Assembly: GCA_023375785.1 (NCBI GenBank)
Contig: SZWC01000576.1
Coordinates: 33,836-81,927 of the forward strand
Origin: Penium margaritaceum
Lineage: Eukaryota > Streptophyta > Zygnematophyceae > Desmidiales > Peniaceae
Length of the DNA stretch: 48,092 bases
Direction of reading: 5' to 3'
The translations under genes were made by a program, and so were the position numbers. Below the pieces are notes generated by a model. It saw only the letters and a program-made list of their open reading frames with translations. It had not been told where the DNA came from and searched no databases. Shown one piece after another: positions 1 through 10,899 of the stretch. Numbering within the stretch: the first letter of the stretch is position 1; the number at the start of each line of letters is the position of its first letter.

Positions 1-597
1 GGGGGAGGGGGGGGAGGGGGAAGGAGCGAACAGCGGATTTGTCTTTCCGGTGGACTAAAAGTCTCGACCACTGCCGCGAAGACATCTTTTCATCTTCCGG
101 ATATTTCTATTTTCGAAATATATCATGGGAAGACCAATCTGTCTTCCGATAGACAGAAGTAGGTCTATTAAGCTTCTGACAGTTGTTGACTTCCTCGATT
201 TTTAAACTTCAATGGTGGATGTTTGTAACAATAAAAAAGTATTTTAGTACACAAAATCCTCTAGAGAAGTATAGAAAACCATTGTAAGTTGTGTTCCGAG
301 AATGTTCTTTCCTTCATTATGCATCATAAGCAGACGTGAAGGGAAACTTCCTAGAAATTAAAATGTATGTGAGAATCCTACTGAAGAACTGTGATGCAAA
401 CATACTATTTTTTGTGCTTTAGAAGGTTCCTACTGCCTTCCAGTTTCCACAACAGGCATTATAGGAAATTTCTTAGTAAGCTCTTGTGTATGGTTGTGTA
501 TGGTGTACACTATTATAGGAGTGCATGTATTGGGGGTGATTGGTTCTAAATGAGGAAAACATGATGGAAAGAGAATTTTTGGTTAACATAAAACAAG
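1..597. other. No gene recognised; G-rich edge then AT-rich DNA
   Basis: The first 24 bases are nearly all G. The rest is moderately AT-rich with no open frame that resembles a known family on either strand. I see no repeat ends or RNA gene here. Confidence 0.6.
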
Positions 598-962
598 TGT
601 AGCAGATTGGATGGAATCCTTGGCGAACGAAGCCAAAACTGTGGTGATCGAGGGTCTCCAATCCTAAAGCCATTTCGTCCAACCGCCCATGGGCCAAGGA
701 CTCCCGCTCGATCCACGTGGTGTTGGCCGCTCGCTATACCCCCCACACTAGGAGTGAGCCGCCCTCGACATCCGCACGTCGGACTCGAATTTTGGTGCTC
801 TAAAACCAATGTAGCAAATTGGACGGAATCCTTGGCCAACTAGGCCAAAACTGTGGTGCTTGAGGGTCCAACCCTCAAGCCATCTCGTCCAACCGCCCAC
901 AGGCCAGGAACCCCGCTCGATCCACGTGGCACCAGCCGCACACTACAAGAATGAACACCCTC
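598..962 (+). repeat. Two-unit tandem duplication, period about 212 bp
   Basis: Unit 1 (about 598-772) and unit 2 (about 810-962) share long matches in the same order. Both open with TGTAGCA.ATTGGA.GGAAT. Both then contain the block CCAAAACTGTGGTG, a run beginning CGTCCAACCGCCCA, and CGCTCGATCCACGTGG. Divergence is roughly 15-20 percent by eye, so this is an old duplication. No coding frame is shared between the units. Confidence 0.8.
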
Positions 963-3086
963 GTTTCATACAACAAAACGTTTACAAAGCGAAGTCTTTG
1001 CTACCCAGATGCGTGTGACATGAATCACTTCATTAGAGTTTATTAGATTTTAACATTATTGTTGGATCTCAAGTTCGTCACCGATGTTCTTCAGTGCAAA
1101 AGTTTGAGATCTCCATGGTATCCAAGAGCAGGAGTGAAGTGATCCCATTTTGTGTATATTTACAACATCCCCCCCTGGAATAGAAACATGTCTTATGATT
1201 GAACAAGCATAAACTGTGTGATGAAATCACTAGAGGTATTTGTCCTTGTAAACTCCTCTTACATGTAGGTGAAGGACATGAATATCATGATCTGGGAGTA
1301 CAGGCAAGAACCTTTTGCACTTGTAATCTTTATAGTCTAGAAGGAAGTAATGGGGAATTTTTGAGTGAAATAGGTCCCCTCTCATATACTGAATTCCAAC
1401 GTCATGATCAATCCTAGTAATGGAATATCAATATGACTAGACGATGTAATTAAAGGCTTGATCAATGATAATGTATCTTGATGAGAGGAGAGCACGGATT
1501 TGATGAGTTGCATTGAAGTAGTAATCTCTATAGGTATTATTGTGGTAGTGAATGAATTCAGTCTCTTGTCCAAGATATTCCTCTTCATCATGCATGAGGT
1601 TTTGGACGTAAAAACCATGCACTCGTACTCTAATGTTTGAAATGCTTGAACATAGACCATCATGCTGGATGAGGCCATTGGACGTGTCTTGATAATTGAC
1701 GTGGAGTAGGGGAATTTGTTCTTAAATGGCATCAGTAAGATATCATGTAGCATAGCTGAGAGGGTCGCGTAATGGTATGAATATGATGTGTGTTTGCACA
1801 AGATGTATTCTACGGGGGGTGATATTGATGACGAAGATGATGGAGGATGATGGAGTGGAAGGCGTTGCCATGCGGCCAACTAGAGAGGGAGCGTTGCCAT
1901 AGTGGATCCTCTATATCCATGCCAGTAAATATAGGAATGGGAAGATTTTCAAGGATCTGGTCCACAACAATGATAGCTTGTTCCACTATTTAGCTCAACC
2001 TATGATCAAGGAGATGGAAGGGTTCCCGGTCTAGTGGTACTGATAGGTTATTTGAGGTTTTTTTACAAAAACGAGATGCGATCGTGATAGGTTATTCATA
2101 GCTAAAAGCCGAGAATTGAATGCATTTGCATATGTTCCTCAAAATACAGGTAACCTAATGTGTAAGATTGACGTTCCAAGCTCTGTTTTGGTAAGTTTCG
2201 ATTTCTCAAAGTTACTTGTTCATTGCTAAAGTCATGGGTGTAGAGTCAAAACCATGTGGACAAAGAAAGTGAGGTGATGGCTGATGACGATGGAGTGGAC
2301 GCCACATGCAAAATTACATGCACGAGGTGATGTGGAGAGTAGAGTATGACAAGGAGAAGGATGTTGTCGACATACCATTGAAGTTTTGTTCATTTGGGTA
2401 CAGGTCACTACTATGGTGGGTTATGAAACGTAAGGCTCCAAGTAACCAAGCTACTAGCTGGTGAATACGAATTTTTACAGAGAAAATGTGTGGTTGTTTT
2501 TTGTTGCTAATGTGGATTAAAACACGTATAGGAAGGATGAGGAACATGGATATTGTCGAAGTTCAACTGCCAAGGGCTACAATAATGTAACCATGTTAGC
2601 TCAGAATTTGACCAGGAGAGACCTTCTGGAATCAACTATAGTCTTGAGTATGTTCTTGATAGCCTAGAGTGTAGACACATGGCCGAGACCATGGATATGA
2701 GGCTAATGATGATCGGAGAAGGTGTAGATGATAACCCTGTGTATATATTTTCTATCCTCATGTGGCCGTGGGTGTGCAGTGCATGTGGACCCGGCAATTG
2801 GCGGTGACTCAAGCTGATCGCAGGGCCATCTCCTACACACATGGCCCTTCTCAACCAGGCCGCGTAACCCTGTTGTCTCCTGCTGAACGCCGACTCATGC
2901 CTGGTCTTTTACACCTACAGGAAGACCCATGTTGGTCTTGGATACATTTCCAGACTTCTTAGCTCTGTAAACCTAGTTGTGACCTCAAACTTGCATGTTA
3001 GTAGGCCTAGGTTAGGTCTTCTTGTCTGTTTTACCTACTCTTGGACACATGGTGATCGCGGCCTATGCTGCGCTGTTTTACGGCTC
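963..3086. other. No gene recognised
   Basis: Two kilobases of mixed composition. A 165-codon open frame on the minus strand (1382-1879) has no recognisable domain and an unlikely Ser/Thr/Ile-rich composition, so I do not call it a gene. The 5' part of the family A LTR that ends at 3310 may begin somewhere in this stretch. Confidence 0.5.
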
Positions 3087-3310
3087 GAGGCAAATTTTCC
3101 CTTGAGGTTGGAGGTGCGCCGGCGAGCTTCACTCGCCGGCTGCCGGGTGAAGCTCAACTAGCGAGCTTCATCCGTAAATGGGAGTAGCCCTGTTACTCGT
3201 GTTCTTAGATCCAATTTTCTCCCATGGAATCCTAGGGTTGGTCCTAACTTGCTCGAACCTATATCATTCCGTGAAACATTTATTGCGTTGGGTTCCTAGC
3301 ATCTTCCACA
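3087..3310 (+). repeat. 5' LTR relic, family A copy 1 (3' portion)
   Basis: About 224 bp align collinearly with 12475-12698. Shared blocks include CTAGGGTTGGTCCTAA, the GCCGGCGAGCTTCAC region and the terminal CATCTTCCACA. It ends in CA directly before a primer-site match, as an LTR should. Upstream of 3087 the similarity to the 3' copy is lost, so the LTR start is unknown. Confidence 0.8.
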
Positions 3311-3323
3311 TGGTACCAGAGTG
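3311..3323 (+). promoter_or_regulatory. tRNA primer-binding site, degenerate
   Basis: TGGTACCAGAGTG directly follows the LTR end. It differs by two or three bases from the initiator-methionine tRNA primer site TGGTATCAGAGC typical of plant copia elements. This site primes minus-strand DNA synthesis. Confidence 0.75.
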
Positions 3324-3850
3324 TTGTCCCGGGCCTGTGTACTGCAAGGAGTAACAGTAGGAGCCAAAAAGGGTGGCGACTGAGGTAGCACGCGAGTTCA
3401 GCCACAACCTACGGGTTGTAGGCAGGCGGACAGGACACCCAAAGGCGCCGAACGAGCCCTGCTTGAGGACGAGCGGCTTACTAGGCCCGCGTGCGTGGAC
3501 GAGGCCCTTCGGATGGCAAGAGAGTGAGGGGAGGAGCAACCTCCTCCCCTTTTAGCACCCTAGTGGGCCCATCCACGGATTTTTGGGCTGGGCACGGAGT
3601 CTTGGGTGGACGGCATGGGTTTGCAGGGTCCCAAAGACATATTGAAGGAGGCCCCATAGAGCATGGTGCTCTCGGCAGAAAACTAGGCCAAAAGGGGGCC
3701 CGAGAAATTGATGTCAAAATTTCTCGAGGGCAAACAACAGATTTACATTGCTAGAGAGCGTTGTTAGAGCCAGTGAGGATCGCAGAGGAGCTATAGAAGA
3801 CATATGGAGTAAAGTTGAGGGCAGCGATAACGGCAATGCACCAACAGTGA
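3324..3850 (+). other. Untranslated leader, family A copy 1
   Basis: There is no coding frame of note. The block at 3671-3720 (containing CAGAAAACTAGGCC) matches the leader of the minus-strand family A copy near 38430-38470, where it lies just upstream of the gag start. The match ties the two elements to one family and places the gag start near 3850. Confidence 0.65.
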
Positions 3851-4600
3851 TCCTCACCATGGCGGCCATGGTATAGCTTGATCTGGGTATCCTCCTCAGC
3901 TGGATGCAAGTGACTATCTGGCTTGGAAGGAGTTGTTCATTTCTTGGGCGGTGGAGGATCTCTATCTCCAACCCCTGTCGACATCTGTCACTAAGTACAT
4001 GTTGATGCGTGCCTTCAATGCTTCAATGAGTGCCTTACCAGATGAACAAGCTCATGCAATGCGACATTTCCAGTCTGGAAATGACGAGCAGGGCACGATC
4101 CTCGTCGTGATCATATGAGACCGGCTACGGAACCTATACTCCAAGCCTGGTGCCCCGATAGCCAAGTATTGGGACGACTCAATGGATATTTGACAACGTC
4201 TTCTTGGACTCGGGGCACCGTGCTTTGTACTTGAGTGGCTCGATGTGGTGTTACTCCATCGTGGCAAGCAGTACAAGGATTTCAGACGTCACATCCTTCA
4301 TTGTCATCCACTGGTGGAAATTTAACTCATTGATCTCTTGGCGGTCTTTGCCAAATTGTGCAACTACTAGGATGTTCTTGACACCATCTGTTGTGTATAC
4401 ACAAGAGATCTCCTCTACTGTAGCTACAGGTCCGGCGCATGTTGCCTTCAAATAGGTGGGTGGCAGTTCTGGTGGTGGACGTGGTTATTGTGGCGACGAG
4501 GGACGCGATCGTCGGCACGGTCGTGGGGACTAGCGGTGCAGCTACTACAACAATTCCAGGTACTTTTGGAACAAATGTCCCATTCTACAATGTCACATGA
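3850..4600 (+). pseudogene. Copia gag, broken (family A copy 1)
   Basis: Capsid-type protein that would package the element RNA. Its frames match the family A gag on the minus strand at 37.4-38.35 kb: WKELFISW against LKDVFLAW, then a block of about 35 residues ending LEWLDVVLLH against LKWLDPVLLH. The zinc knuckle is visible at 4537-4578 but damaged. It reads CSYYNNSRYFWNKC, where the intact copy has C, C, H, C at the ligand positions, so the second Cys and the His are both Tyr. Several stops and frameshifts interrupt the gene. Confidence 0.75.
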
Positions 4601-4984
4601 TGGTGAGGCAGCAGCTGCACCAGGTGTAGCCGTGATAACAGCAGCAGCAGCAATAATAGCAGTATCGTTCAACGTACCTAACACCAGCTCAGCCAGACCA
4701 GCAGGATGGTGGCTACAGCGTGCCTGGCCAACAACCCTTCCAGCCGGTGGCGGTCTCCACAACTGGCTTTCCTCTATAGTAGCAGTTTCAGCAGTACGTT
4801 GGGCTGCCACCTCCCTCGTACCCTGAGCTCTACTATGTGCCACCGCTTGCAATGGCAACTATCCCAGTCCCAACATGGGCTCAGCGTGCGTATGACGACA
4901 TAGAGGCCATGCCTGCTGGCGACCCACAGGGGGCGACACCAGCCTTGCATTCTCCAGAGCCCACTGCATCGTCTCAGTAATTTG

Positions 4985-5335
4985 GTCTACGACTTGCGTA
5001 CACACACGTGACCACATCACACCACATATTACAGCATCGTCAGTTGTTTGTGTCCTTGTATGCAATGCACGACATGCATGGTGCGAAGATTGGATGTGGG
5101 GAGGTGTTGTGTTTTGAGGATATTGGGACTGTCACTTTGCAAGTGCCTGGTGGGGTCATGTGGTTGACTGGGGTCCTTTGCATTCCTTGGCTAAAGGTGA
5201 ACTTGCTGTCAAGCGGATAGCTCGACCGGAAATCGGGCATGTCTGCATTGATGCGTGACCAGAAATGCATAATCTTTGATGCACAAGGAGAACTCTTGGT
5301 TGATGGCCTACTGCACACCGACTTGCTATACTGAC
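4985..5335 (+). pseudogene. Copia protease, C-terminal part, broken (family A copy 1)
   Basis: The frame contains IGTVTLQVPGGV, LTGVLCIPWLKVNLLSSG and then a downstream FDAQGELLVDGL. This is the familiar copia retropepsin tail (gly-thr-val strand, then the V-L-x-x-P-x-L-x-x-N-L-x-S signature). The catalytic Asp-Ser/Thr-Gly itself is not recognisable; the expected position near 4990-5020 reads as a degraded version. A stop follows LLSSG at 5218-5220. The protease normally cleaves the Gag-Pol polyprotein. Confidence 0.65.
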
Positions 5336-5479
5336 TGACACTCTTCCCTTCCTTACACACTAACCGAGCACATTCCCATATCATGACCACTACAAACCCA
5401 CAACACACGGACCTCACACGGAAGAAAACTGCACATATCAATACCGAACTGGTCAGGGACATACCGAGGCATCAGCCTG

Positions 5480-6390
5480 CACATGGACTCAGTCCCCGAG
5501 ACTATCCTCACGACTTGAAGGCATCTGCATGTCTAGACTATCAGGAAGGAAAAGCTCACCGTGAAATTTTTCCTATCTCCTAACACGTGAGTGAGGCATG
5601 GCTTGAATTGGTGCATTCTGAACTGACGGGATCCATGCCAGTCTCCTCGGTGCAATATGCATTGCTCTACATATTGACTTTGACAGACGACTACCGTCAA
5701 CTTTGCTGGACTTTCTTTTTGAAAACCAAAGCAGATGCACAAAGAGTGAATGGATCCCTCTTGCTGTGTGGCAAACTCGATGTCCACTCCACATTCTGTG
5801 TAGAGATCGAGGAGGGTAATTCATGGGTTCCCTTGAATCTGACCTGAAGTAAAAATGGATCGTGCACCAAACTACAGCACCGTATACACCCCAGCAGAAT
5901 GGGGTGGCTGAATACTGGCATAGAACATTTGGGAATACATTGCACACCCTCTTGACTGAGTCTGGCTTATCATTTGGGTTTTGGGAAGAGGCTGTGAAAT
6001 ACATCACCTCAGTGTCGAATCGGATATCCAGGGGTCCTTGCCGAAGTTCGCCACCCCGTGGAAAAGATGGTTCAAACAAAAGGCAGATCTATGCCCTGTT
6101 TGGGTGTGGGATACAATGGCATGTGTATGGTTTGTGGACCTTCAGCACACATAAGTTAAGACCACAAGGCTGGTGGTGCGTCTTTGTTGGCGTGTCCCAT
6201 ACCTCGAAGGCATGGAGATTTTGGGACCCCGTGAACCATGCCTTTGTTGTGAGTCTTGATGCCTCATTCATGGGACGAATGCCCTACAAAGTGTTCAAGA
6301 CATTGAAACATGCACCGAAATTCACTGTTCCCGAGAGGCATCCTGAGTATGTCAACATCCCTGTCTTTGTCTGTGTCTCCACTGTGTGAC
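5480..6390 (+). pseudogene. Copia integrase, broken (family A copy 1)
   Basis: The pre-integrase zinc region is degraded (ACLDYQEGKAHREIF). The catalytic core follows: LELVHSELTGSM holds Glu where the first catalytic Asp is expected, then TLTDDYRQLCWTFFLKTK. APYTPQQNGVAEYWHRT contains the third acidic residue, Glu, near 5910. The C-terminal part includes WRFWDPVNH and LDASFMGRMPYKVF, which recurs in the minus-strand family A copy at 36.2-36.4 kb. Stops and at least two frameshifts are present. Integrase inserts the cDNA into the host chromosome. Confidence 0.8.
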
Positions 6391-6679
6391 CAACGACACA
6401 AAATCCTTTTGATTCTCACGTGGATAGACGACATGCACCGACTGATTACCAGATCAGACACCCACACTTCCCCTGGTCAAGATCCCACACATGAGACAAG
6501 TGTCACCACTGAAATCGCTAGCCAACCTGGTCCATTTCACCGCTCTCAAAGGGATGTGTCACGAGTAAACTATCGACAGTTCTATCATGTCATGGGGCAA
6601 CCAAGCCCTATGACCCCACTTCTTGAGCTGCTTACGGTGACAGAGGCAAGGGGGCGACCAGATGCTGTAGCATGGGAAA

Positions 6680-7606
6680 GATGCAATTATCGATGAACTC
6701 AACGCTCTACTTGAGCATGAGGCATATTAGTTGGTGCCATTCCACCCAGGACGGAAGGCAATCAATGAGAAATGGGTCTTAAAAGCCAAACAAAACTTGC
6801 ATGGACTCCTTGAAGAATACAAGGCCCGTGTGGTGGCAAAAGGATTCCACCAAATTCCTGGCCACTATTTCACTGAAGCGCATGCACCAGTGGGCAAGGA
6901 CACCTGCACTCGTGTCTTACTAGGGGTAACAACACATGAAGATTGGGAAATTCACCAAATGGATGTCAAGAACGCTTTCTTAAATGGTCCACTAGTTGAA
7001 GAGCTACACGTGGAACAACCGCCAGGATTTTAGGATAGCACAGACAGGGTATGGCTCTTATTAAAAGCACTGTACAGTCTGAAACAGGCACCACATTATT
7101 GGAATAATGAGATCTGGCACACTCTTGATAGCGGGAGATTTCTATAAATCTATCTGACCCCTCCCTTCTTGTCTATTAGGTGGATTGCGTTCCAGTCGTG
7201 CTTATTGTGTATGTGGATGACCTCTTGATCCTTTCACACTCACTCTCACTCATGGCACATTACCGGATGACTGACCCTGGGGAGGCTCACGAATTCCTTG
7301 GGATGATCATTACTCGCAACAGGACGACACGCATACTGACGCAGCACCAAGGTCCATTCATTGCGCACGTGCCTGAGCGCTTTAGCTACCTAGTCTAGCA
7401 TCTTCCACGCCAGCATTCACCAATGAGTCCTGATGCGTATGCAGACATGCTCGATGCACACACCACAGAACTGACACTGACCCCACCATTTACAAACAAA
7501 TCATTGGTAGCCTCACTTACCTCTCATCCACCACACAGCCTGACATTTCATGCACAGTCAACACCCTTGTTCAGTTCAACCAACGTCCCCACACTACGCA
7601 TCACAC
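6680..7606 (+). pseudogene. Copia reverse transcriptase and start of RNase H, interrupted (family A copy 1)
   Basis: The RT reads INEKWVLKAKQNLHG, YKARVVAKGFHQIPG, then WEIHQMDVKNAFLNG with the first catalytic Asp, and LYSLKQAPHYWN after a frameshift. The box YVDD is at 7210-7221 and is intact. RNase H begins with IIGSLTYLSSTTQPD and then breaks off at 7606, where the hAT element starts. The frame resumes at 11556. Stops at 6728-6730 and 7031-7033 and several shifts mean no product. Confidence 0.85.
7599..7606 (+). repeat. Target-site duplication of the hAT element, left copy
   Basis: CATCACAC, repeated exactly at 11548-11555. Eight base pairs is the duplication length made by hAT transposases. 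Confidence 0.88.
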
Positions 7607-7670
7607 CCATGATGACTTTTCCAAGTGGAAGTCGGCCCCAAGTCGGAAGTCGAAAGTCGGACGTCGCCAT
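7607..7670. repeat. Left terminal and subterminal repeats of the hAT element
   Basis: Inside the terminal repeat are four copies of AAGTCG within about 45 bp (7625-7665). The right end (11460-11540) carries AAGTCG or CGACTT several more times, including the shared run AAGTCGGAAGTCGA. In hAT elements such clustered subterminal motifs are binding sites for the transposase zinc finger; that role is inferred here. Confidence 0.65.
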
Positions 7671-8064
7671 ATTGGCAATAGTTGGTCAAAGTCGATTTTG
7701 CATAAGCACCTAAACATGCCAGAAATGGCACCTATTCACTCTGAACATGTCACTTTGCAGGTGTTTTTGACCTTACATGTTGGATCACTTACTAAGTACA
7801 ACACACCTATTCCCTTCTGTTTTATTGCTTAGACCATTCCACCTTGTATTTGTACATATTCTGCCTCTACATTATGCCTTATAGACAATCCACTGGAGTC
7901 ATTCCATCTACTCTCATACATCCATAACATGCTATGGATTCCCATTCATGGAAATCATTGAACAAAGCTGAATGTGGAAAGTGCTTGAATGCAAGGCAAT
8001 GAACTACTTTGAGAACTTTGAGAACAAGTAAGATTGCATTGGAACTTTCACGGTAGACATATCA
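7671..8064. other. hAT non-coding flank downstream of the transposase
   Basis: AT-rich stretch between the left end and the transposase stop codon (8065-8067, minus strand). No other gene is visible. It probably holds the 3' untranslated region and polyadenylation signals of the transposase transcript. Confidence 0.5.
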
Positions 8065-10292
8065 TCAGGTCTTGCTTGCTTTCTTGCCAGCCTTGGCAGC
8101 AGCAGCCTTGCTAGCACTGGCCTTGGCAGCCGCAGCCTTTGCAGCAGCAGCCTTGGCTGCTGCAGCTGTCTTCAGAGCAGCTGCCCTAGCAGCAGCTGCC
8201 TTGGCTGAACCAGCCATGAAAGATGTGTCAGGCTGCCCAATGGCCCTGGCAGAAGCAGGACGAGATGCAGATGCTGCTGCTGCTGTTGTAGGTGGACTTG
8301 ACATAGTTGAAGTCCCACCACCTGCACCAGCTGTTGCTGCACTTCCAGTGTCACCCCCAGGAGTTGCTGCTGCATGCTCCAACTCCAAAGTTGCCTCCAC
8401 ATCCTTCCGCTTCCGCACACCAAGCTGTAGAATCCTTCCAACTTCCTTCTCAATTGTCAGCTCCTCCTCCTCAACCTCCTCTACTTCCTCTGCCCCTTTA
8501 CTATCATCATCATCCCCCTCCATTTCCTCCTCAACATCATCATCAGAATCCTCTTCCTCTGATGCCGCCTCTCCTGCACCAGCAGCTTTAGCACCCTCAC
8601 CACCTGCGTCCTCTCCACCAACAGCACCAGCAGCTCCTGCTCTAGCTTCAGCACCCTCGCCACTAGCACCAATTTCTTCCAACCACACCTCATCATCATC
8701 ACCGGCATCGGCAATGAGGGGGTCCCACACCCAGTCCTCTCCATGTTCGTCGTCTGCATCATCAATCTCTCCATTTGCTTCACTCCCACTCTCAGCTTCT
8801 TCGTCCTCTGTTGCTTTCAAGATGTCGGCAGTGAGGGTGCGTGCCTTCTTCTTGCCGTACAGTTTGTTGAGGCGGACGTTGACCCGCACCAGCAGCTCCA
8901 GTGTGCTGACCTTCAGCCTGTTGCGTCGTGCTGTTTGCACCAACTCGTGCTTGGAGAACACGCGTTCGTTGTCCGAGGAACTGCAAGGTTGTGCGAGCAG
9001 TCTCATGGAGAATGCACGGAGAACAGGGAGACTTTTCATGAACCTGGCATGCCAGCGGAAAGCTGGCATGTCGCCAGCTACCACCTGCTGCACTGCTGCC
9101 TTTGCCTTCTCTACATCCTTGGCACGAGAGGGGTCATTGTCGCACGTCACCTGTGCATTCTCAAACCCCTCTAGCTCTCTATCAAGAGCTTCAACATCCT
9201 TCTCAGGTACGAGGGCCGTAACCACCACGTTCCATGCCTCAACCATCTTCTCGTCACCGTCAAATTTGTGCCCAAAGTGCATCGGATGCACACGACGTGC
9301 GGCAGCAAAAACATGACAGTTCATCTGGTTATCCCACCGCTAGCTCAGCCGCTCCAATGCAAACTTGACCCAGGCTGGGTTGCACGGTGCACGCTTGCTT
9401 CCACGTGCAAGCCCAAGCTTGCGCACAACCTCTGTTGTATCTAGCAGAGTCTCGTAGACACTGCCTCCAGTACCGCCAGCAGCATCAGCCTTGCGCAATG
9501 CAAGCACAAACGGCATCATGAGTTTCATCAGCGCCTTCACCTGGAGCCAGAACACACCCATCCTGATAATGCGACGCACTTCCTTCTTCTTTGCTTTCCA
9601 GCCAGCGTCCTTGCCATCTCCCATCTGTTGCCATTTGTCACTTGCCACCAGCTTCTGCAAAACATCCTTCATGTCCAAGAGGCGGGTCAGCATCCTGTGG
9701 ACAGATGCAAAACGTGTGGCAGCAGCTGGAAGGAGCACCCTGCCCCGGGACTCTGACTTCAGCCAGGACCTCAGGAGGTCCTTGTTCCTGAAAAATTTCA
9801 CCACTTTCTCACACTTGCTTATGACAGCCTGTCCCCATTCCGTCTTCCCCAAGTCCTTCAGGCAGAGGTCAAGACTGTGACAGACCGCTCCGTAGTGGCG
9901 CCTCCATCTCAGCAAGCTCCCTGTCCAGCGCAGGGAGAATCACCTCCTTCACTCTGTCCTTGCTTGGCAACCTGAAACCCCCCGTTGTCTTCCGCGAATC
10001 CTCCACAAGCTCCAGCACGTAAGAGTCCCGGCAGAAGGAGATGGGTAAGGCGTTCTTGGCCATTATTTTGACGATCGTTTTCTGGCACTGCGATTTGGCA
10101 GCGTTTGCGAGATGCTCCGACATCAAGCTCTGCCTGGCTGAGCTGAGAGAGGCTGCCGAGGTTGGAGTGCCGGTGAAGATAGGGCAGAAAGAAGGGGTGT
10201 TGCACGACTGTGAAGTGGCCATCTGCTGCTGCTGCTGCTGCTGCTGCTCACCAGGCGTCTGCTGCGCACCAACTGCTGCTCGTGCCTGCTCA

Positions 10293-10643
10293 CGCTGCCG
10301 CGCCTGGTGGAGGTCCAACCAGTTGACTGGGCTGTCCCTTGTACCCCATGCTGAGCCCTCCCCCTTGAACAACACCTCGTCCGCAGGATTGAAGCCGTCT
10401 GGAAGCGGGAGAGGGAGCAACCCTAGCATCGCACGTGCTGCTGCTGGGGCATACTTGCACTTCTTGANCGCTGCCGCGCCTGGTGGAGGTCCAACCAGTT
10501 GACTGGGCTGTCTCTTGTACCCCATGCTGAGCCCTCCCCCTTGAACAACACCTCGTCCGCAGGATTGAAGCCGTCTGGAAGCGGGAGAGGGAGCAACCCT
10601 AGCATCGCACGTGCTGCTGCTGGGGCATACTTGCACTTCTTGA
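10293..10643. repeat. 175-bp direct duplication joined at a single N
   Basis: 10293-10467 and 10469-10643 are both 175 bp and differ by about one base (GTCCCTTG against GTCTCTTG). The single N at 10468 separates them. The duplicated piece encodes the linker after the BED finger. The layout suggests overlapping contigs that were joined rather than merged, but a real duplication is not excluded. Confidence 0.85.
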
Positions 10644-10791
10644 CGTTTCCCACGGGTGCACCATAGTGACCACGCATGCGGTCACTGCCACTGGGGTAGG
10701 TGGTGCCACATGCACCACAAAAGAAGACAGGATAGCCTGCTTTTTGTGGGCACTGGCTTGAAAAACTTGCTGAGGGCACGCACGAGAAAGG

Positions 10792-10833
10792 CCGCTGGCA
10801 GGCTCCCTGTGAGGACAGGGAGCCTGCCAGCGG
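10792..10833. repeat. Perfect 19-bp inverted repeat, 4-base loop
   Basis: The left arm 10792-10810 (CCGCTGGCAGGCTCCCTGT) pairs without mismatch with 10815-10833, leaving the loop GAGG. It lies in the N-terminal coding part of the hAT transposase. Confidence 0.9.
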
Positions 10834-10899
10834 AGGTGCCGTGGCTGGCTGAAGATGTCGTCAGAGATCCACCAGCCATGGTGGTCCTGGTGGACCTCA

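Larger units (their letters stand above)
8065..10879 (-). pseudogene. hAT transposase, broken, with acidic and histone-H1-like C-terminal tail
   Basis: Read on the minus strand. A likely ATG at 10877-10879 starts MAGGSLTTSS. After a one-base shift comes a BED-type zinc finger (YPVFFCGACGTTYPSGSD, then RMRGHYG and a final Cys), then a poly-Gln linker. The part ending ELAEMEAPLRSG runs out of frame into the downstream CHSLDLCLKDLGK at about 9880, so the intervening DUF659/catalytic core with its first acidic residues is deleted. The segment to 9340 has one stop (ERLS*RWDNQM). The hAT dimerisation domain follows (PCSSSDNERVFSKHEL, then RRNRLKVSTLELLVRVN). About 230 further residues are unusual: an Asp/Glu-rich stretch, then Ala/Lys repeats (AKAAAAKAAAAKASASKAA). 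This is a hAT family member but not active. Confidence 0.82.

Noticed and set aside
1115..1130. TGGTATCCAAGAGCAGG, similar to a copia primer site
   Set aside because: It needs a two-base insertion to match, and neither an LTR nor gag could be found around it.
1382..1879. A 165-codon minus-strand frame
   Set aside because: No domain, no neighbouring coding trace, unlikely composition; more probably chance.
8072..9316. A 414-codon plus-strand frame
   Set aside because: It is the antisense shadow of the hAT transposase 3' half, which has the recognisable dimerisation domain.
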